NCBI GenBank assembly: GCA_045576295.1
Contig: JAZNGF010000049.1
Coordinates: forward strand, 62,001 to 126,000
Direction of reading: 5' to 3'
DNA length: 64,000 nt
Source of the DNA: CAVALG01 sp045576295
Lineage (GTDB): Bacteria; Bacillota; Clostridia; Oscillospirales; Acutalibacteraceae
Positions 40,917 through 49,452 of this stretch are shown piece by piece; within the stretch, counting starts at the first letter, position 1, and every line of letters begins with the position of its first letter. The notes beneath the pieces are model-generated. The model saw only the letters and a program-made list of their open reading frames with translations, had not been told where the DNA came from and did not search any database. The position numbers were made by a program, and so were the translations under genes.

Positions 40917-41831
40917 TTAATCTTGGTTTTCAAACAATGATGCAGTGAACTCCTTAGCATCGAACACCTGCAGGTCGTCGATACCTTCACCAACACCAAT
41001 ATATTTTACAGGAACATCAAGCTCGTGCTTAATTGCAACAACAATGCCGCCCCTCGCTGTTCCGTCGAGCTTGGTGAGCACTATACCTGTTATATCGCAA
41101 ACATTCATAAATTCCTTTGTTTGGTTAACGGCATTTTGGCCTGTGGTTGAATCAAGCACAAGAAGTGTTTCGATTCTTGACTCTGGCAGTTCCCTTTTAA
41201 TAACGCGGTTAATTTTGCCAAGCTCGTCCATTAAATTCTTCTTATTGTGAAGCCTTCCTGCGGTATCGCAAATGATAACATCACTTCCGCGAGCCTTTGC
41301 CGCCGAAACGGTATCAAAAACTACCGCAGCAGGGTCGGAGCCTTCTTTGTTCTTTATAATATCAGTGCCAACTCGTTCGGCCCAAACGCAAAGTTGGTCG
41401 ATAGCGGCGGCCCTGAATGTATCGGCCGCGCCGAGTATTACCTTTTTGCCCTCGGCTTTTAAGTTGTTAGCAAGTTTGCCTATGGTTGTTGTTTTACCAA
41501 CACCGTTAACACCTATAACCAAAATTACAGTTGGTTTTGTGTCGGTTTTTAAAGAGTTATCACCATCTAATATTTCGAAGATAATATCGCTTAACATCGA
41601 TTTTATCTCCATTGGGTCTTTAACGCCGTTTTCTTTAACCTTTGCGCGAAGCTGGTTGCAAATATACTGCGAAGTTGCAACGCCAACATCGCAGGTTATT
41701 AATATTTCTTCAAGCTCTTCAAATAATTCTTCATCAATTCTTGTGAAACTATTTAAAAAACTGGTAACCGCGCCCGTGATTGATTCACGGGTCTTTTTTA
41801 ATCCTTGTGATATTTTACTGAATAAACCCAT
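40917..41831 (-). CDS. ftsY: Signal recognition particle receptor FtsY
   Basis: SRP receptor GTPase delivering ribosomes to the membrane. N domain at residues 1-90, P-loop GVNGVGKTTTIGKLAN near 105, DTAGRLHNK near 190 and TKLDGTARGG near 250. The product (304 residues) lacks a long acidic A domain and starts with a short amphipathic basic helix, as in other firmicutes. It follows smc by 21 bp. ffh is not in the window. Confidence 0.95.
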   Translation of the reverse strand: MGLFSKISQGLKKTRESITGAVTSFLNSFTRIDEELFEELEEILITCDVGVATSQYICNQLRAKVKENGVKDPMEIKSMLSDIIFEILDGDNSLKTDTKPTVILVIGVNGVGKTTTIGKLANNLKAEGKKVILGAADTFRAAAIDQLCVWAERVGTDIIKNKEGSDPAAVVFDTVSAAKARGSDVIICDTAGRLHNKKNLMDELGKINRVIKRELPESRIETLLVLDSTTGQNAVNQTKEFMNVCDITGIVLTKLDGTARGGIVVAIKHELDVPVKYIGVGEGIDDLQVFDAKEFTASLFENQD

Positions 41832-41852
41832 TTTACGCCTCCAATTAGGATT

Positions 41853-44800
41853 TTATGATAATTTCAAGGTTTTCACAAGCTCGTCAACATTAAGCTGTAA
41901 AAGCTTTGTAACACCCTTTTCCTGCATTGTAACACCGTAAAGCATATCAGCAGCCTCCATAGTGCCCCTGCGGTGGGTAACGCAAATGAACTGCGTGCCG
42001 AATTCCGATTGATGCATATAATCGGCAAAGCGGTCAACGTTGATATCGTCGAGTGCGGTGTCAACCTCATCAAGGAAACAGAACGGCGGGGGTGATACAC
42101 GCATAATTGCAAAATAGATTGAAATAGCAATAAGCGCCTTTTCACCGCCTGAAAGCGCATCAATGCTTGGCACGTTTTTGCCCGGCAACTTAACATTAAT
42201 GTCAATTCCACTCTCTAAAATATTTTCAGGGTCGGTTAAAGTAAGCTCTGCTTTACCGCCGCCGAAAAGTTCCGAAAAGGTTTTAGAGAAATTGCTGTTT
42301 ATTTTATCAAATCCGCTGATAAACTTTTCTTTCATCTGTTCGGTAAGCTCGTTTATAAGCTTGGTAAGCTGCGCGCGCGACCTTTCAACATCTGAAATTT
42401 GTTCTTTCATAAACAGGTAACGTTCGTTAACCTCTTTATACTCTTCAATTGCCGAAACACTAACATTGCCAAGCGCCTTGATTTTGCCTTTAACCTCGGC
42501 AAGATTTCTCTTGGCTTCTGTTATATTTTCAACGCGAACCGCTATGTTTTCGGCTTCGGCGCGGGTTAGTTCATATTCATCGAAAAGTCGCCTTATGATT
42601 TCATCAAAATCGCGAAGCATTGATTCCTTGCGTTCCTCGAGCCTTATAACCTCGCCGTTTAGCCTTTCGCGTTCGGCGGTTTTTTCGCGCTCGTCGTTTC
42701 TTAACTTTTGTAACTCATGTTCGGAATTTTCGCGCGATTTAATAAGCTCTTCAATGCCGCTTGCAACACCCGCAATAAGGTTGCTGTTATTTTCAATTTC
42801 AGCTTCCTTTGCAGAAATTTGTTCGGCAAGTTCAGTATTTTTAACTTTAAGCTCTTCAATTGAATTCTCAAGCTCTGCAATTTTTTCGTTTCTGTCAGCC
42901 GTTGATTTTTCAAGATTTTCGGCCAAAGATATATGCGCTTCAATATCTTTTTGAACCTCAATAAGCTGCAGTTTAATTGCAGTTGAATCATTTTGAATGG
43001 CTTCTCTTTTAGCTAAAACATCATTTCGCCCTGCCGACATTTTGTCAAGCTCAGCTCTTACAGCCGATTCATTATCAGCAAGCTTTGAAAGCTCCTCTTC
43101 ACAACGCTCGATAGACGAAGTTAACTCGCCAAGCCTTGAATCGAATCCCAAAAGCTCGCGGTTGAGCGCCTCAAAATCCTTTTCGGCAAACTGTTGTTGC
43201 TCGCCAACGCGCTTGATTTCACCAAGCACCCTGATTTTATCTTCCTGCGAATTAATAATCTCGGCGTTGGCCGCGGTGATATCAGCATCAAGTTTTTGAA
43301 CCTCGGCCTTAACAGCGTCGCGGTTTTTGCAAAGTTCATCATACCTTGCAGTGTCGGCCGAAATCTCTTTAGATAATTTTTCAATATCGCCCGAACGGCT
43401 TAAAATGCCGCCGTTTTTAATCATTGAACCACCGGTGAGTGAACCGCCCGAGTGCACGATCTGGCCATCAAGCGTTACTATTTTAAATTTATAGTTATTC
43501 TTTTTAGCCATAGAAACAGCATCGTCAAGGTCTTCGCAAACGGCAATTCTGCCAAGCAATGATTTGATTATTTCGCGGTATTTGCCGTCGGCCTCAACAA
43601 GGTCGCAAGCAAGGCCTAAATAGCCCGCGCTTTCTTCTATATTCTTGCCCTCAAGCGTTCTTCCAACAATTGAAGAAACGGGTAAAAATGTTGCGCGGCC
43701 CTTGTTTTCTTTTTTAAGGTAATTAATGGCGCGCTTTGCATCGGCTTCGGTTTCAACAACTATATCCTGCAATGCGTTGCCAAGAGCCACCTCAATAGCA
43801 TTGGCATATTCAGGCTTAACATTTATAACCGAGTTAACAGTTCCGATAACGCCGCGAATTATGCCGCGGCCGGCATCTTTAATAACCGCCTTTACCGAAT
43901 GGCTAAAGCCCTCCATATTGCGTTCTAAGTCTTGAAGTATTGCAACACGCCTGCGTTTAGCTTCAATATCAAGGCCTAACTCCTCGGCCTTTTTAGAAAG
44001 CTCTGCCTGCTTATCATTCTTTATGCCGTGAAGTTTTTGAAGCCCCGCTAACGAGTTTCTGCATTCTTCGATTATTTCTTCAGCCTTTTTAAGCGCATCT
44101 TCCAAAAGCGCCATCTCTTCGGCTAAACGCTCGCTTTCTTTGCGGCGCGCAAGCAGGCTCTCGTTCACCGAAACCCTGCGTTCGTTTATTTCATTTACCG
44201 ATGACCTTGAGGTTACAAGCTCAACCTGAGTGTCAGATATTTTTGCAGTTATGCCCGACAAGCGGTTCATCTCGTTCTCAATTTCCGACGATATGTTTTC
44301 ACTATTTATAAGAAGTTCTTTGAAATCTTCTTCATACTGTGAAATTTTGAGTTTCAGCTCTTCTTCTGTCACACGCTTTTCTTCAATCAGTGCGTTATGG
44401 CGCTCAATTTCTTCTTTAACATTAATGTCGGAATTTTTAATATTATCAATTTCATCAGCCATTCTTTCAGCCGATTCATTGTTAAACTTAGCAGTGTTTT
44501 CTAAAAGGGCAATTTCACCCTTTATTCTTGTGTTATCCTCTTCATATGATGCCTGCTTTGAGCGCATAGCTTCAATTTCTTCGGTTGAACGAAGTGTGCA
44601 AGAAGAATTGTTTTCAATGCTGCTTGCAATGCTTGAAATTTCGCTTTCGCAATCATCATACTGCTTTTTGGCTAATATTATTTTGCGCTCCTGCTCGCGC
44701 ATAAGTTCGTTATGCCTATCGAGATTATATAGCCAAATGCCGATATCGAGTGTTTTCTTTTCATCGGCAAGTTTTAAAAATCTTTCGGCCTTTTCACTTT

Positions 44801-45422
44801 GTGTTTTAAGAGGCCCAACCCTTGATTCAAGCTCGGCCATAATGTCGTTAAGCCTAACAAGGTTGTCATCGGCCTGCGAAAGTTTGCGCTCGGCATCGGT
44901 TTTGCGGTAACGATATTTTGAAATACCCGATGCCTCTTCAAAAATTTCACGGCGTTCATCAGAGCGCGAGCTAACAATACTGTCAATCTTGCCCTGCCCT
45001 ATCATCGAGTAACCGTCGCGGCCAACGCCTGTATCCATAAACAGCTCGTTAACATCGCGAAGCCTGACAGAGGCCTTATTTATTAAATATTCGCTTTCGT
45101 GCGAACGGTAGTACCTTCTTGTTATTGCAACGGTATCGCTATCGAAATTAAGGGAACGGTCGGTATTGTCAATAGTAAGGGTAACCTCGGCAAAGCCCTG
45201 CGCGCGGCGAGCACCTGTGCCGTTAAATATAACATCTTCCATGCTCTGCCCGCGAAGATTTTTGGTTGATTGCTCACCCAAAACCCAACGAACCGCATCG
45301 GAAATGTTACTTTTACCGCTACCGTTAGGCCCAACAACGGCAGTAACACCCTTGCCAAACTGAATAACGGTTTTATCGGCAAATGATTTAAACCCCTGAA
45401 TTTCGATTGTTTTTAAAATCAC
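41853..45422 (-). CDS. smc: Chromosome segregation ATPase Smc
   Basis: Condensin core subunit. Walker A GPNGSGKSNISDAVRWVLGE near residue 32, coiled coils at about 170-490 and 680-1010, hinge at about 500-670 (GFSHSVKAVIKDAGRGI region), signature LSGGEKALIAISIYF and Walker B FCFLDEVDTALDD near 1100. At 1189 residues it is full length. Its partners scpA and scpB are in another transcript in this window. It overlaps the upstream radical SAM gene by 4 bp. Confidence 0.96.
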   Translation of the reverse strand: MILKTIEIQGFKSFADKTVIQFGKGVTAVVGPNGSGKSNISDAVRWVLGEQSTKNLRGQSMEDVIFNGTGARRAQGFAEVTLTIDNTDRSLNFDSDTVAITRRYYRSHESEYLINKASVRLRDVNELFMDTGVGRDGYSMIGQGKIDSIVSSRSDERREIFEEASGISKYRYRKTDAERKLSQADDNLVRLNDIMAELESRVGPLKTQSEKAERFLKLADEKKTLDIGIWLYNLDRHNELMREQERKIILAKKQYDDCESEISSIASSIENNSSCTLRSTEEIEAMRSKQASYEEDNTRIKGEIALLENTAKFNNESAERMADEIDNIKNSDINVKEEIERHNALIEEKRVTEEELKLKISQYEEDFKELLINSENISSEIENEMNRLSGITAKISDTQVELVTSRSSVNEINERRVSVNESLLARRKESERLAEEMALLEDALKKAEEIIEECRNSLAGLQKLHGIKNDKQAELSKKAEELGLDIEAKRRRVAILQDLERNMEGFSHSVKAVIKDAGRGIIRGVIGTVNSVINVKPEYANAIEVALGNALQDIVVETEADAKRAINYLKKENKGRATFLPVSSIVGRTLEGKNIEESAGYLGLACDLVEADGKYREIIKSLLGRIAVCEDLDDAVSMAKKNNYKFKIVTLDGQIVHSGGSLTGGSMIKNGGILSRSGDIEKLSKEISADTARYDELCKNRDAVKAEVQKLDADITAANAEIINSQEDKIRVLGEIKRVGEQQQFAEKDFEALNRELLGFDSRLGELTSSIERCEEELSKLADNESAVRAELDKMSAGRNDVLAKREAIQNDSTAIKLQLIEVQKDIEAHISLAENLEKSTADRNEKIAELENSIEELKVKNTELAEQISAKEAEIENNSNLIAGVASGIEELIKSRENSEHELQKLRNDEREKTAERERLNGEVIRLEERKESMLRDFDEIIRRLFDEYELTRAEAENIAVRVENITEAKRNLAEVKGKIKALGNVSVSAIEEYKEVNERYLFMKEQISDVERSRAQLTKLINELTEQMKEKFISGFDKINSNFSKTFSELFGGGKAELTLTDPENILESGIDINVKLPGKNVPSIDALSGGEKALIAISIYFAIMRVSPPPFCFLDEVDTALDDINVDRFADYMHQSEFGTQFICVTHRRGTMEAADMLYGVTMQEKGVTKLLQLNVDELVKTLKLS

Positions 45423-46417
45423 CTAATATCCATCCTTTTAATTTCAACATCCATACCATTAATGCTATCATCAGGTGCCACTGTGCAGTTAAACCCTTTT
45501 TGAAGCAGTGCTGAAATATTTCTTTTTTTCTGCCCAATCATTTTTGAAACCGAACGCGGACTCACGTAAATTATGTAGTTGCCGGGTGTGCCGAGTTTTA
45601 CCAAAACCTTATTTAAAAGCATCTCGCCTTCACATAGTTCGCGAAGCGCCGGGTGCAAAGGCCCTGCAACAAAGCTATTATCATCAACCGTGTGAAGCCC
45701 AAGCCTTATAACCTTAATATGGTTGCTTTCAAACCTACTTAAAAGTTTTGAACATAGGCTAACTGCATTTTCTAAAGTTTGCGGCTTATATTCACCGCGA
45801 AGGTATAACCTTTCAAGCTCGGTGTTTTTTATAACTATGGTTGGGTAAATTCTAACAGTGTGTGGCGCAAGTTTAATTATTTCATCGGCAGTTTCAAGGT
45901 CGCTCTTATCATCACTGCCATAAAGCCCCGTCATCATTTGAAGCCCAAGCTCAAACCCAAATTCTTTTATAAGGCGCGAAGCATTAACAACATCCCCGGC
46001 TTTATGCCCCCTGCGGTTTAAACTCAAAACATCATCGTTCATGCTTTGAGCGCCAAGCTCAATTGCCGTTACGCCCGAGTTTTTAAGAAGAGTTAAAACC
46101 TCGCTGTCGATCGCATCGGGCCTTGTTGAAAGCCTGATACCGCTAACATCTCCGCTTTTAACATAACGCGCCGCGGCAGACAGCAGCTCGCACATATATT
46201 CACGGTTAATCGCGGTAAAGCTTCCGCCGAAAAAGGCAAGTTCGGTGTTTAGCGGGTCAAAATTCTTCGAAGCCTTCGCGGTCTCAACCGCCTTATCAAT
46301 ATCAGCCGCGTGTGGAATAAACGCCTGCCCTGTTATGCCCTTTTGATTACAAAAACTGCACTGGTGTGAACACCCTAAATGCGGAACAAAAACTGAAATA
46401 TTTGCGTGATGTTTCAT
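45419..46417 (-). CDS. Radical SAM protein, Elp3-like
   Basis: Radical SAM domain with cluster motif CSHQCSFCNQKGITG (CxxxCxxC) near residue 17, FFGGSFTAINREYM near 65 and the SAM-binding part STRPDAIDSEVLTLL near 98, all matching the Elp3 catalytic core. It has no C-terminal acetyltransferase domain, so it is not full Elp3 but the shorter clostridial form found between rnc and smc. Elp3-type enzymes modify tRNA wobble U; whether this one does is not shown. At 332 residues it is full length for the short clade. Confidence 0.88.
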   Translation of the reverse strand: MKHHANISVFVPHLGCSHQCSFCNQKGITGQAFIPHAADIDKAVETAKASKNFDPLNTELAFFGGSFTAINREYMCELLSAAARYVKSGDVSGIRLSTRPDAIDSEVLTLLKNSGVTAIELGAQSMNDDVLSLNRRGHKAGDVVNASRLIKEFGFELGLQMMTGLYGSDDKSDLETADEIIKLAPHTVRIYPTIVIKNTELERLYLRGEYKPQTLENAVSLCSKLLSRFESNHIKVIRLGLHTVDDNSFVAGPLHPALRELCEGEMLLNKVLVKLGTPGNYIIYVSPRSVSKMIGQKKRNISALLQKGFNCTVAPDDSINGMDVEIKRMDIR

Positions 46418-46422
46418 AAAAC

Positions 46423-47106
46423 TTAAACTTTCTGCCCCATTAGAATCAGCGCCTGCTTTGCGGCAAGCTGCTCAGCCTCTTTTTTGCTGTGCCCTGTTCC
46501 GGTTCCTATTGGGTTTGAATTAATTCTAACCTCAAAGGTGAAAGATTTATTATGCTCGGGGCCTGATTCCCCAACTAAAATATAAGAAAGTTTTTCGCCA
46601 GGGTTGCGCTGAATAATCTCTTGAAGCATTGTTTTATAATCGTGAAAGGTTTCATATTCGTTGTTTTTATCAAGTTCTTTTGTAATAAACCTTAAAACGT
46701 GCTCGCGCGCAACATCCATTCCGCCATCAAGGTACATTGCGGCCAAAACCGCTTCAAAGGCGTCGGCCAAAATTGAAGGCCTTTTAGCGCCGCCATTCGC
46801 TTGCTCACCCTTGCCCAAAAGCAGAAAGTTGCCAATTTGAAGCTCGGCTGAAAACTGTGCTAACGATTTTTCGCAAACAAGTGATGCACGAATTTTGGTG
46901 AGTTCACCTTCGGGAAGGCTCGAAAATCTTTTATAAATATAATCCGACACAACAATAGAAAGCACCGAATCGCCCAAAAATTCAAGCCTTTCATTTGAAC
47001 TTAAACCGCTTCGTGCTTCATTAGCATACGAAGAATGTGTTAGCGCATTTTTTAATAGCGAAATGTTTTTAAACTCATACTTTAGGTTCTTTTCCAATTC
47101 CTGCAT
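46423..47106 (-). CDS. rnc: Ribonuclease III
   Basis: Cleaves double-stranded RNA, including rRNA precursors. The signature NERLEFLGDSVLSIVVSDYI is near residue 38, a second acidic metal ligand lies in ADAFEAVLAAMYLDGG near 112, and a C-terminal dsRNA-binding domain (EVRINSNPIGTGTGHSKKEAEQLAAKQAL) follows. It is 227 residues. It follows plsX by 16 bp, and acpP, usually between them, is absent. Confidence 0.96.
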   Translation of the reverse strand: MQELEKNLKYEFKNISLLKNALTHSSYANEARSGLSSNERLEFLGDSVLSIVVSDYIYKRFSSLPEGELTKIRASLVCEKSLAQFSAELQIGNFLLLGKGEQANGGAKRPSILADAFEAVLAAMYLDGGMDVAREHVLRFITKELDKNNEYETFHDYKTMLQEIIQRNPGEKLSYILVGESGPEHNKSFTFEVRINSNPIGTGTGHSKKEAEQLAAKQALILMGQKV

Positions 47107-47122
47107 TGTTATACTCCGAAGT

Positions 47123-48127
47123 TTATTTTAGTTTATTATTGAAATCTTCAATTCCCTTGGCAATTGCATCAATAGCTCCGCAATTTGAAAATTCAATAGC
47201 CTGCTTAACCGCATTCTTTATAGCATACGCATTTGAACTTCCGTGAGCTTTAATAACCGGTTTTGAAACACCTAAAACGGGTGCACCGCCAACTTCAGAT
47301 GAATCGGTTTTTCTTTTAATAACACGAAGCCCGGGTTTTAAAACGGCTCCTGCAAGTTTGAACTTCAATTTTGAATACATTATATCCTTAATCATTGAAA
47401 GAAGATTTGACGCAACGCCTTCATAAAGCTTTAATGCAATGTTGCCTGTAAAACCATCGGTAACAACCGCATCGCACACGCCAACAGGTAAATCGCGCGA
47501 TTCAATGTTACCAACAAAATTTATAGGAAGCTCGCTCATCATTTTATATGCTGCAAGCTGTAATTCTCCGCCCTTTGTGTCTTCAGTTCCAATGTTCAAA
47601 AGGCCAACTTCTGGGTTTTCAACACCCTGAACCCTGTTCATATAAACCGACGACATTATAGCAAACTGAGCCAGCATTTCGGGCCTGCAATCGGCATTAG
47701 CGCCAACATCCATAAGCAAAAAGCTTTTATCTTTTGCAGGTATAATCGAGCCAAGAGCCGGGCGCTTAACACCCTTAATTCGTTTTAAAATTAAGGTTCC
47801 GCCAACAACAACTGCCCCAGTGCTTCCGGCCGAAACAACAGCATCACATTCGCCGCTTGCAACAAGGTCAAACGCAAGCCCCATAGATGTTTTTCTTTTA
47901 GCCTTAACAATATCAGTGGGTTTATCGTGCATTGAAAAAACTTCATCTGTGTGCCTGATTTCAATTCCATCAAGCGAAATTCCGTTATCAGCCGCGCATT
48001 TAGCAATCACATCTTTATCGCCTGTTAAAACAATATCGGCGCCGAATTCCTCAACCGCCATTTGCGCACCCTTAATTACAGAAAGCGGCGCATTGTCGCC
48101 CCCAAAAGCATCTAATGCTATTCTCAT
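47123..48127 (-). CDS. plsX: Phosphate acyltransferase PlsX
   Basis: Makes acyl phosphate from acyl-ACP for PlsY. RIALDAFGGDNAP at the N terminus, AGSTGAVVVGGTLILKRIKGV near residue 105, LLMDVGANADCRPEML near 145 and VVTDGFTGNIALK near 230 are family blocks. I use the ATG at 48127 with GGGGTG 6 bp upstream; the frame begins with a GTG three codons before. At 334 residues it is normal. Confidence 0.95.
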   Translation of the reverse strand: MRIALDAFGGDNAPLSVIKGAQMAVEEFGADIVLTGDKDVIAKCAADNGISLDGIEIRHTDEVFSMHDKPTDIVKAKRKTSMGLAFDLVASGECDAVVSAGSTGAVVVGGTLILKRIKGVKRPALGSIIPAKDKSFLLMDVGANADCRPEMLAQFAIMSSVYMNRVQGVENPEVGLLNIGTEDTKGGELQLAAYKMMSELPINFVGNIESRDLPVGVCDAVVTDGFTGNIALKLYEGVASNLLSMIKDIMYSKLKFKLAGAVLKPGLRVIKRKTDSSEVGGAPVLGVSKPVIKAHGSSNAYAIKNAVKQAIEFSNCGAIDAIAKGIEDFNNKLK

Positions 48128-48153
48128 ATTATTCACCCCATAAATTCAAAAAA

Positions 48154-49452
48154 TCACAAATTTTCTTTAAACCATTCAATTGAGCGTTCAGCCAGCGCCA
48201 TATACCTTTCAGTTCGGTCGCGTATTTTTTCTTCAAGTGGCGGCAAAACGCCAAAATTCGCACCCATTGGCTGAAAATTTTCAACCGTTGTATCACTTAT
48301 GTAATTGCAAAGCGCACCAATCATTGTAAAATTAGGGAGCTTTAGCGGCTCCTTGCCCTCAATTCTTCTAACAATATTTATTCCGCAAATAAGTCCCGAC
48401 ATTGCCGATTCCATATAGCCCTCAACGCCGCTTATTTGCCCACCGAAGAATATGTTATCCTGCCGCCGCAGTGAAAAATCACTATTTAAAAGCGCAGGAG
48501 AATTAATAAAGGAATTGCGGTGCATAACGCCATACCTTACAAATTCGGCATTTTTAAGGCCGGGTATCATTGAAAACACCCTTTTTTGCTCACCGAATTT
48601 TAGGTTGGTTTGAAACCCAACAAGGTTGTACATTGTGCCGGCGGCATTTTCTTTTCGCAGCTGAACAGCAGCCCAAGGCCTGTGCCCCGTGTTGGGGTTA
48701 ACAAGCCCCACAGGTTTCATCGGCCCGAACCTTGGCGCGTTTTCACCGCGTTTTGCCAAAACCTCAATGGGCATGCAACCTTCATAAACCTTAGGCGGAG
48801 TATCGAACCCGTGAACCGTTGCACCTTCGGCGTTAATTAGCTCTTTGTGAAACTCTTCATACTGGGCCTTATCAAACGGGCAGTTAATATAATCATTTTC
48901 TCCTCCGCGGCCATAGCGCGATGCAGGAAATGCCACACTTAAATCAATGCTGTCGGCCATAACAATAGGTGCCGCTGCATCGAAAAAGTTAAGGTATTCT
49001 TCGCCGCATAAGGCTTTGATTTCTTCGCTCAATGCGCCCTCGGTTAAAGGGCCTGATGCAATAACCAAATAGTCGCATTCGGGAAGTTTTTCAACCTCGC
49101 CCTTTATAACCTCAATATTCGGATTAGCATATATTGCTTCGGTTACACTTTTAGAAAACATATCGCGGTCAACCGCCAGTGCACCACCCGCAGGAACGCG
49201 GCATTTTTTCGCTATTGGAACTAATAGTGAGCCCAAAAGCTCCATTTCGTGTTTTAAAAGCCCTGCGGCCGATTCAAGCCTTTCTGCCTTAAATGAGTTT
49301 GAGCAAACAAGCTCTGCAAAATCGGGGCTTTTGTGCGCCGCCGAAAATTTGCTGGGCTTCATTTCATATAATTTAACCTTATGCCCCGCAGCCGCAATGT
49401 AGTTTGCCGCTTCGCACCCTGCAAAGCCAGCGCCAATAACTGCAATCTTCAT
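48154..49452 (-). CDS. trmFO: Folate-dependent tRNA (m5U54) methyltransferase TrmFO
   Basis: Methylates U54 of tRNA using methylenetetrahydrofolate and FAD. N-terminal FAD loop IGAGFAGCEAANYIA, LVCSNSFKA near residue 50, GPLTEGALSEEI near 130 and the Gly/Asn-rich motif YINCPFDKAQYEEF near 190 match the family. At 432 residues it is standard. The ATG shares one base with the topA stop (TGATG), so translation is coupled. It is absent from animals and most Gram-negatives, in line with a firmicute origin. Confidence 0.95.
   Translation of the reverse strand: MKIAVIGAGFAGCEAANYIAAAGHKVKLYEMKPSKFSAAHKSPDFAELVCSNSFKAERLESAAGLLKHEMELLGSLLVPIAKKCRVPAGGALAVDRDMFSKSVTEAIYANPNIEVIKGEVEKLPECDYLVIASGPLTEGALSEEIKALCGEEYLNFFDAAAPIVMADSIDLSVAFPASRYGRGGENDYINCPFDKAQYEEFHKELINAEGATVHGFDTPPKVYEGCMPIEVLAKRGENAPRFGPMKPVGLVNPNTGHRPWAAVQLRKENAAGTMYNLVGFQTNLKFGEQKRVFSMIPGLKNAEFVRYGVMHRNSFINSPALLNSDFSLRRQDNIFFGGQISGVEGYMESAMSGLICGINIVRRIEGKEPLKLPNFTMIGALCNYISDTTVENFQPMGANFGVLPPLEEKIRDRTERYMALAERSIEWFKENL

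Noticed and set aside
41272..41940. Plus-strand open frame (222 residues) opposite ftsY
   Set aside because: Antisense to a well supported gene. The Ser/Pro/Leu-rich sequence has no recognisable domain.
44230..44910. Long plus-strand open frame (226 residues) opposite smc
   Set aside because: Ser/Leu/Ile-rich translation, a mirror of the Glu/Lys-rich coiled coil of smc. No ribosome site and no family motif.
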